Shown: positions 7,461 through 12,518 of the stretch, piece by piece | Layout: each line of letters begins with the position of its first letter | Numbering within the stretch: the first letter of the stretch is position 1 | Assembly: GCA_934183045.1 (NCBI GenBank) | Contig: CAKPRW010000043.1 | Location: forward strand, 1-12,518 | Source of the DNA: an uncultured Clostridia bacterium | GTDB taxonomy: Bacteria > Bacillota > Clostridia > TANB77 > CAG-508 | Length of the DNA: 12,518 nt | Reading direction: 5' to 3' | The notes under the pieces: generated by a model | Seen by the model: only the letters and a program-made list of their open reading frames with translations | The model's database searches: none | Told to the model about the DNA's origin: nothing | Program-made: the position numbers and the translations under genes

Positions 7461-8381
7461 TTGGAATTAAAAAAATTGATATTAGACTCTAAAATGGATA
7501 TAGAATCAGAAAATATTATTTTTGATGAACCAATGAAAAAATATACAACATTTAAAATAGGTGGACCTGCGGAAGTTTTAATAAAAGTAAAAAGTGAAAA
7601 AGAATTAAAAGAAGTAATTAATTTTGCTGATGCAAATAGTGTAGATGTAACTATTATAGGAAACGGAAGCAATATATTGGTTACTGACAAAGGTATAAAA
7701 GGGATAGTTGTCCTAAATAGAATAGAGAAAATAGAGATAAATAAAAATGATAACTCAAATGTAGAAATAGTTACTGGTTCTGGTACCAAGATGGGCAAAT
7801 TAGCAAATGTCTTATTAAGAGACGAAATAGAAGGTTTTGAAGAATTGTCAGGCATTCCGGGAACTATTGGAGGAGCAGTTGTCATGAATGCAGGAGCTCA
7901 TGGAAAAGAAATAAAAGATGTTGTGAAAACAGTAAAATGCATAGATTATAAAGGTCAAGAACATCAATTTTCGAAAGAAGAACTAGAATTTGGATATAGA
8001 ACAAGCTTATTTAAAAATAAGAAATATATAATTACAGAGATAGTAATGACATTAAAAAGTGGAATTAAAAGCGAAATTGAAAATAAGATGAATGAATATA
8101 AAAAATACAGAAGAGAAAAACAACCAATAGAATATCCAAGTGCAGGAAGTACATTTAAAAGAGGAGAAGATTTTATTACTGCTAAATTAATTGATGAAGC
8201 GGGATTAAAAGGATATAAAATTGGTGGGGCACAAGTTTCTACTAAACATAGTGGATTTGTTATAAATACGGGAGATGCAACAGCAAAAGATGTTATAGAA
8301 TTAACAGAATATATAAAGAAAGAAATAAAAAATAAATTCAATAAAGATATAGAATTAGAAATTAAACTAATTGGAGAGTAG
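7461..8381 (+). CDS. murB: UDP-N-acetylenolpyruvoylglucosamine reductase (MurB), type II
   Basis: MurB is a cytoplasmic FAD enzyme that uses NADPH to reduce UDP-GlcNAc-enolpyruvate to UDP-MurNAc, the second committed step of peptidoglycan synthesis. The 306-residue protein shows the FAD-binding segments IIGNGSNILVTDKG (65-78) and GIPGTIGGAVVMNAGAHG (131-148), the arginine of GYRTSLF (Arg180), the proton-donor serine in PSAGSTFKR (Ser230), the type II segment KGYKIGGAQVSTKHSGFVIN (250-269) and the C-terminal catalytic glutamate (Glu300). The start is TTG: AAAGGAAG at 7446-7453 lies seven bases upstream, while the first in-frame ATG (7494) has no ribosome binding site. Twenty-three bases separate it from the yvcK-like gene, the same partner it often has in clostridia, so an operon is likely. 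Confidence 0.97.
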   Translation: MELKKLILDSKMDIESENIIFDEPMKKYTTFKIGGPAEVLIKVKSEKELKEVINFADANSVDVTIIGNGSNILVTDKGIKGIVVLNRIEKIEINKNDNSNVEIVTGSGTKMGKLANVLLRDEIEGFEELSGIPGTIGGAVVMNAGAHGKEIKDVVKTVKCIDYKGQEHQFSKEELEFGYRTSLFKNKKYIITEIVMTLKSGIKSEIENKMNEYKKYRREKQPIEYPSAGSTFKRGEDFITAKLIDEAGLKGYKIGGAQVSTKHSGFVINTGDATAKDVIELTEYIKKEIKNKFNKDIELEIKLIGE

Positions 8382-8404
8382 TATCAAGGAAGGATGAAAA
8401 AATA

Positions 8405-10126
8405 ATGAACGGTTTTTGGAACTGGTTTAACTCAAGTAATAAAATGAAAAGATGGATGTTTTTAATACTAGTAGGAATTATTTTAGCATGTTATGGTTTG
8501 GCTGAAATATTAGTAATGAAAGAGATTTCTTTTCAAGAAGTTGGAAAAGTAATAATAATATTTGTAGTAGGTTTTGTTTCAATTGTTTTAGGATTAATAT
8601 TTTTAAATAAAAGAACATTAGAAGTATTAATTGAATCTACAGACGAGAGAATGGAAAATAGAAATAATGTAAATATTAATTCGTTGATATTTAATAAAAC
8701 AGTATATGACAAAGGGCCTAATATAGTAGTAATTGGAGGTGGAACTGGTTTAAACACAGTTCTAACAGGATTGAAAAATTACACTAGCAATATAACTGCA
8801 ATAGTAACAATATCAGATTATGGTGAAGGGATTACAAATTCAAGAAAAGAGCTAGAAGTATTACCTTTAGATGATGTTAAAGATAGTATAATTTCATTAT
8901 CAAATAAAGAAGAACTAACAGGAAAATTATTTAATTATGAATTCCAAAAAGGTAAATTAAAAGGTATTAATTTCTCTGATATATATTTTTCAGCCATGAA
9001 AGAAATTAATGGTAATTTTGAAGATTCAGTAATAAAAAGTAATGAAGTATTAAATATAGTTGGAAAAGTTCTTCCAGTTACATTAGACGAAATGAAAATT
9101 GTTGCTGAACTTGCTAATGGATATGTTATAGAAGAAAAATCAAGAATTCCAGAGGTTGTGTCTGAAAAGATAACTAAAATAAACAGAATACTATTAAATC
9201 CATCAAACTGTAGACCAGCACCGGGAGTTATAGAAGCTATAAAAAATGCAGATTGTATTATAATAGGACCTGGAAGTTTATATACAAATGTAATACCAAA
9301 TCTTTTAGTAAATGGAGTAACAAAAGCAATAAAAGAAAGTCCAGCAATAAAAGTTTATGTAAGTAATATTATGACAGAACCAGGACAAACTGACAATTAT
9401 AGTGTTTCAGACCATTTAAATGCAATAATAGAACATTGTGGACATGGAATTGTTGATTATTGTATATATGATACAGGAGAAATTATTCCAGAATTTATTA
9501 AAAAATATAATTTTGAAGGACAAGACCTAGTTGAACAAGATATTGAAAAAATAAAAGGAATTAAATTTTTACAAAGAAACTTATCAATGATAAAAGATGA
9601 GCATATTCGTCATGATCCAAACCTAGTAGCGTCATCAATAATTGAATTAATATGTGATGATTTAAAATATCAAGATAAACAAAATGATCCACAATACATG
9701 ATGTTAAATACTAAATTAAGAGAAGAAAAAAGAATTAATAAAATAAAGAAAGATATGGCTAAAAAGGAAAAAAGATCTAAAAATAGTAATAAAGAAAAGA
9801 AAACAAATAATAAGAAAAATTCAAGTAAATTTAGTAACAAATATAGCAGTAGAATAGAATCTATTAGAGAAGCTGATGCAAAAGCAAGAGCAAAGGCACA
9901 AAAAGAAGAAGCTAAAAAGACTAAGAAAGTTGCTAAAAAACAAACTAAAACAAAAGAAACAAAAATGAAAGAAACTAAAGCAACAGAAACTAAAAGAAGT
10001 ACAAGTACATCAACAACAAGAAAAACAACGTCAAAACCAAAAAGTGCACGAGGAAGAAAGAAGACTCCACAACAAATTAGAGAAGAAATGATAAAAGAGT
10101 TAGAAAATAGTAAGCTAAAAGATTAA
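8405..10126 (+). CDS. yvcK: YvcK/CofD-family UDP-sugar-binding protein with divergent active site and Lys-rich tail
   Basis: YvcK-family proteins bind UDP-sugars such as UDP-GlcNAc and affect cell shape, peptidoglycan synthesis and growth on gluconeogenic carbon. Here 573 residues fall into three parts. Two membrane segments (about 17-37 and 47-67) follow a KRW motif, as in many clostridial homologues. A core at about 104-425 keeps VVIGGGTGL (108-116), GPGSLYTNVIPNLLV (288-302), MTEPGQTDNYSVSDHL (323-338) and the late IRHD (401-404). A tail from about 436 is very rich in Lys, Thr and Glu with KETK-like repeats, likely disordered. The usual ADDGGSSGRLR, PPGDIRN and GHxxGNL motifs are replaced by SDYGEGITNSR, LPLDDVKD and GINFSDI, so ligand binding may be changed or lost. 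Its neighbours are murB and a glucosidase; the usual partners rapZ and whiA are absent here. AAGGAAGG precedes the ATG. Confidence 0.85.
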   Translation: MNGFWNWFNSSNKMKRWMFLILVGIILACYGLAEILVMKEISFQEVGKVIIIFVVGFVSIVLGLIFLNKRTLEVLIESTDERMENRNNVNINSLIFNKTVYDKGPNIVVIGGGTGLNTVLTGLKNYTSNITAIVTISDYGEGITNSRKELEVLPLDDVKDSIISLSNKEELTGKLFNYEFQKGKLKGINFSDIYFSAMKEINGNFEDSVIKSNEVLNIVGKVLPVTLDEMKIVAELANGYVIEEKSRIPEVVSEKITKINRILLNPSNCRPAPGVIEAIKNADCIIIGPGSLYTNVIPNLLVNGVTKAIKESPAIKVYVSNIMTEPGQTDNYSVSDHLNAIIEHCGHGIVDYCIYDTGEIIPEFIKKYNFEGQDLVEQDIEKIKGIKFLQRNLSMIKDEHIRHDPNLVASSIIELICDDLKYQDKQNDPQYMMLNTKLREEKRINKIKKDMAKKEKRSKNSNKEKKTNNKKNSSKFSNKYSSRIESIREADAKARAKAQKEEAKKTKKVAKKQTKTKETKMKETKATETKRSTSTSTTRKTTSKPKSARGRKKTPQQIREEMIKELENSKLKD

Positions 10127-10142
10127 TAATTGGAGGGAAAAT

Positions 10143-11240
10143 ATGAAATTTACAAATGAAAAAATAATACTAGAAGACGCCTTAAGTAAAGAATGGTTAA
10201 TAACAAATGGAATAGGAGGATTTAGTTCTTCAACAATAATTGGTGCAAATACTAGAAAATATCATGGATTGCTAATAGCACCATTAACACCACCTGCGAG
10301 AAGATTTTTAATACTTTCTAAAATTGATGAAAGTATAGAAATAAGAAATAAAAAATATGATTTGTATACAAATATATGTAAAGAATATATTTCTCATGGT
10401 TATCAATATCAAACAGAATTTGAAAAAGAATATTTTCCAGTATTTAAATATAAAGTAGCAGGAACCGAAATAACAAAGGTAATATGTATGGAGTATGGAA
10501 AAAATACAGTAGCTGTATACTATAAAATAAAAACAGGATCAAGTAAAGCAAAACTAACTTTAGCACCAATTGTTAATTTTAGAGATTTCCATACAATGAG
10601 TACAGATCATTATTATGAATTAAAACAACAAATAAATAAAAATAAAGTAAAATTAATTATAGATGGTAATTCACAAACGCCAGTATATATGAATTTATCA
10701 GATGGACAATATATAGAACATCATAATGATACATTTGGCAATATGTTTTATATAGAAGAAGAAAAAAGAGGATTTTATCCTGAAGAAAATCATTGCGTAC
10801 CAGGTGTTTATGAAATAGAAATACCAGCAAAACAAGAAAAAGAAATTTCATTTGTATGTTCATTAGAAGAAAACATAGATGAAGTAGATGCCAAGGATCT
10901 AATAAACAAAGAAATAGTACGTATAGGTGAATTGTTTAATCAATCATTATTGATAGATAACAAAAAGGAAAAGAAAACTATAACAGAAATAAACAATGAA
11001 AATTTAATAAAAGAATTCTTGATAGCAACAGACAATTTTGTGGTATATCGACCAGCATTTGGACTACATACTTTAATGGCTGGATATCCATGGTTTTTAG
11101 ATTGGGGAAGAGATAGTTTAATATCATTTGAAGGACTATTATTGGTAACAAAAAGATTTGATATCGCAAAAGAAGTAATATTAACAATGATAAGGGATGT
11201 TAAATATGGGTTAGTTCCTAATCGGATATTCTGGATATGA
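10143..11240 (+). CDS. Glycogen debranching enzyme, N-terminal fragment as written
   Basis: This is the reading frame before the break: 365 residues, of which the last five (RIFWI) are out-of-frame. It holds the complete N-terminal beta-rich domain and the first part of the C-terminal catalytic barrel, up to GLVPN at 356-360. Expected stable product, if any, is a non-catalytic domain. Confidence 0.7.
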   Translation: MKFTNEKIILEDALSKEWLITNGIGGFSSSTIIGANTRKYHGLLIAPLTPPARRFLILSKIDESIEIRNKKYDLYTNICKEYISHGYQYQTEFEKEYFPVFKYKVAGTEITKVICMEYGKNTVAVYYKIKTGSSKAKLTLAPIVNFRDFHTMSTDHYYELKQQINKNKVKLIIDGNSQTPVYMNLSDGQYIEHHNDTFGNMFYIEEEKRGFYPEENHCVPGVYEIEIPAKQEKEISFVCSLEENIDEVDAKDLINKEIVRIGELFNQSLLIDNKKEKKTITEINNENLIKEFLIATDNFVVYRPAFGLHTLMAGYPWFLDWGRDSLISFEGLLLVTKRFDIAKEVILTMIRDVKYGLVPNRIFWI

Positions 11241-12180
11241 TAACAGACCATTATATAATAGTGTAGATGCATCATTATTATTGTTTGAGGCCATTTATAA
11301 ATATATACAATATACAGGAGATTACAAATTTGTAAGACAAGAAGTATATCCGATTCTAGAAAAAATAATAGATAATTATTGTATTGGTATAGAAATAGAT
11401 GATAATAATATATATTTAGATTCAGATGGACTAATTGTATCAGGAACAGAAAATACACAAAATACATGGATGGATGCAAAGTGCAACGGAATAGCGATTA
11501 CACCAAGAAATGGAAAAGCAGTAGAAATAAATGCAATGTGGTATAATGCTAACAAAATAATGGAAGAATTATCTAAAAAATTTGAAAACAAAGAAAAGGC
11601 AAAAAAATATCAAGAACTTGCACAAAATTGCAAAATAGAATTTAATAATAAATTTTATAATTCTAAAAAGAAATGTTTATATGATGTTTTAGGAGATGCT
11701 AAAGTAAGACCAAATCAATTATTTGCATTAAGTTTAAGTTATCAAGTAATTGATGCAAATTCAGAAGAAGCAAAAAATATAATAAATGTTGTAGAAAAGA
11801 AATTATTAAATGCATATGGATTAAAAACATTAGCTAAAGGAGAAGAAAAATACGTAGAAATATATGAAGGTGATAACATAAAAAGAGACTCAAGTTATCA
11901 TCAAGGTATAACGTGGCCTTGGCTATTAGGTTTATATTATAATGCATTAAAAAATCAATTAAAAGATACAAAAGACAAAAATGATAAAAAAGAACTACAA
12001 GATAAAATAGATAAATTTGTAGAAAAAACTAAAAAAACTTTAAAAAAAGAAATGGAACAAAATGGTTGTATAGGAAGTATAGCTGAATTATATGATTCCG
12101 CAAAACCACAATTGCCAAAGGGAGCATTTGCCCAAGGATGGAGTATTGCTGAAATATTTAGAATAATATTAAAAAAATAG
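11224..12180 (+). CDS. Glycogen debranching enzyme, C-terminal fragment after the frameshift
   Basis: This frame carries the remaining 318 residues of the catalytic (alpha/alpha)-barrel. It has no start codon or ribosome binding site of its own at the break; the TTG at 11281 lies in the conserved SVDASLLLFEAIYKY segment and is not a real start. Conserved blocks include GTENTQNTWMDAK, ITPRNGKAVEINAMWYNA, RPNQLFALSL and YHQGITWPWL. It is readable only as part of the full gene. Confidence 0.7.
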   Translation, partial: GYSGYDNRPLYNSVDASLLLFEAIYKYIQYTGDYKFVRQEVYPILEKIIDNYCIGIEIDDNNIYLDSDGLIVSGTENTQNTWMDAKCNGIAITPRNGKAVEINAMWYNANKIMEELSKKFENKEKAKKYQELAQNCKIEFNNKFYNSKKKCLYDVLGDAKVRPNQLFALSLSYQVIDANSEEAKNIINVVEKKLLNAYGLKTLAKGEEKYVEIYEGDNIKRDSSYHQGITWPWLLGLYYNALKNQLKDTKDKNDKKELQDKIDKFVEKTKKTLKKEMEQNGCIGSIAELYDSAKPQLPKGAFAQGWSIAEIFRIILKK

Positions 12181-12217
12181 TTAATAGATATACTAACATA
12201 TATTAAGAGGAATATTT

Positions 12218-12518
12218 ATGATAACAATAGAAAATTTAGAAAAAGAATTGAAAAGTAAAAAAATATCAAGTATGTATCTTTTTTATGGTGAAGAGACATT
12301 TTTACTAGAAACAAATATAAAGAAAATAAAAGATTTATTTGGTGAGTGCATAAAGGGGATAAACTATATATCTATAGACGAAACAAATGTTAATGAAATA
12401 ATAAGTGATATAGAAACGCCAGCATTTGGATATGAAAAAAAATTAATAGTAGCAAAAAATACGGGCTTACTAAAAAAAGAAGGAAAAAGAAAAAATGCTG
12501 AATTAAACAACTTAAGGG
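12218..12518 (+). CDS. holA: DNA polymerase III delta subunit (HolA), N-terminal part
   Basis: The first 100 residues are present; the window ends inside the gene. The delta subunit is the wrench of the clamp loader that opens the beta sliding clamp during replication. Visible family features are MYLFYGEETFLLE (19-31), which matches the usual start of the AAA+-like domain I, and the later FGYEKKLIVAKNTGLLKKE segment (77-95), which matches the FxxxRLVVVxNxxxL pattern of delta subunits. The ATG at 12218 is preceded by AAGAGG at 12205-12210 with a seven-base spacer. It follows the glucosidase by 37 bases with no terminator between them, so it is probably read from the murB promoter as the fourth gene. 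Confidence 0.88.
   Translation, partial: MITIENLEKELKSKKISSMYLFYGEETFLLETNIKKIKDLFGECIKGINYISIDETNVNEIISDIETPAFGYEKKLIVAKNTGLLKKEGKRKNAELNNLR

Larger units (their letters stand above)
10143..12180 (+). pseudogene. Amylo-alpha-1,6-glucosidase (glycogen debranching enzyme), split by a frameshift
   Basis: Prokaryotic GDE-type enzymes hydrolyse alpha-1,6 branches of glycogen or related glucans in the cytoplasm. Reading 10143-11222, dropping C at 11223 and continuing from 11224 to the TAG at 12180 gives about 678 residues, normal for the family, with every motif in order: WLITNGIGGFSSSTIIGANT (18-37) and KYHGLLIA (39-46) of the N-terminal domain; AGYPWFLDWGRD (313-324); PNGYSGYDNRP across the repaired join; TWMDAK (441-446); SSYHQGITWPWL (583-594) and AFAQGWSIAEIF near the end. 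As written, the frame runs into TGA at 11238-11240 inside the catalytic barrel, so the product should be inactive. A sequencing or assembly error is at least as likely as a real mutation, since the rest shows no decay. GGAGGG lies five bases before the ATG; the gene follows the yvcK-like gene by 16 bases. Confidence 0.88.

Noticed and set aside
7331..7885. Minus-strand frame of 184 codons over the 5' end of murB
   Set aside because: It is the shadow of murB, crosses both predicted promoters and has no start signal.
9750..10040. Lys/Thr-rich repeat region as a separate gene or frameshift artefact
   Set aside because: It is in frame with the YvcK core, codon use is like that of its neighbours, and it ends in an ordered helix-like segment just before the next ribosome binding site.
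10940..11479. Minus-strand frame of 179 codons across the frameshift region
   Set aside because: Its translation is Leu/Tyr/Ile-rich low-complexity sequence, has no ribosome binding site and lies opposite well-conserved coding sequence.
11281..12180. Separate gene starting at TTG 11281
   Set aside because: It starts inside a conserved debranching-enzyme segment, has no ribosome binding site and is in frame with 11224; it is the C-terminal part of the broken gene.

Overview
The window is strongly AT-rich with A-rich coding strands. It has Bacillota-type gene content: lepA, rlmB, ylbJ, murB, yvcK-like and holA. The sporulation membrane protein YlbJ, preceded by a SigE-like promoter, points to an endospore-forming, low-GC member of the Clostridia; a species cannot be named from this sequence. 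No rRNA, tRNA, CRISPR array, insertion sequence or phage gene was seen.

Left part, plus strand (170-5775): a single-domain rhodanese, lepA (EF4) with its own sigma-A-type promoter, a guanine-deaminase-like nucleobase deaminase, then a strong promoter, a hairpin-bearing leader, the 23S rRNA methyltransferase gene rlmB and a close-coupled gene for an unrecognised membrane-anchored protein of 598 residues. This block is mostly translation and RNA housekeeping.

Middle, minus strand (7305-5959): a two-gene sporulation unit. ylbJ has a SigE-like promoter, and its stop codon touches the ribosome binding site of a small Met/Tyr-rich gene that is a candidate spore coat component. This unit converges on the 598-residue gene. 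A roughly 104-nt imperfect palindrome with A/T tracts on both flanks, probably a bidirectional terminator, separates them.

Right part, plus strand (7393-12518): a tight run murB - yvcK-like - amylo-alpha-1,6-glucosidase - holA (cut by the window end). A sigma-A promoter drives murB, back to back with the ylbJ promoter. MurB makes UDP-MurNAc and YvcK-family proteins bind UDP-sugars, so the first two genes fit a cell-wall / carbon-partition theme. This YvcK homologue has lost several conserved active-site motifs and has a long lysine-rich tail. The debranching-enzyme gene is split by one extra base near 11223; removing it restores a full-length protein of about 678 residues.

No clearly new multi-gene system was found. 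The most interesting points are the degenerate YvcK, the frameshifted glucosidase, the large palindrome, the rlmB leader hairpin and the small SigE-linked gene beside ylbJ.
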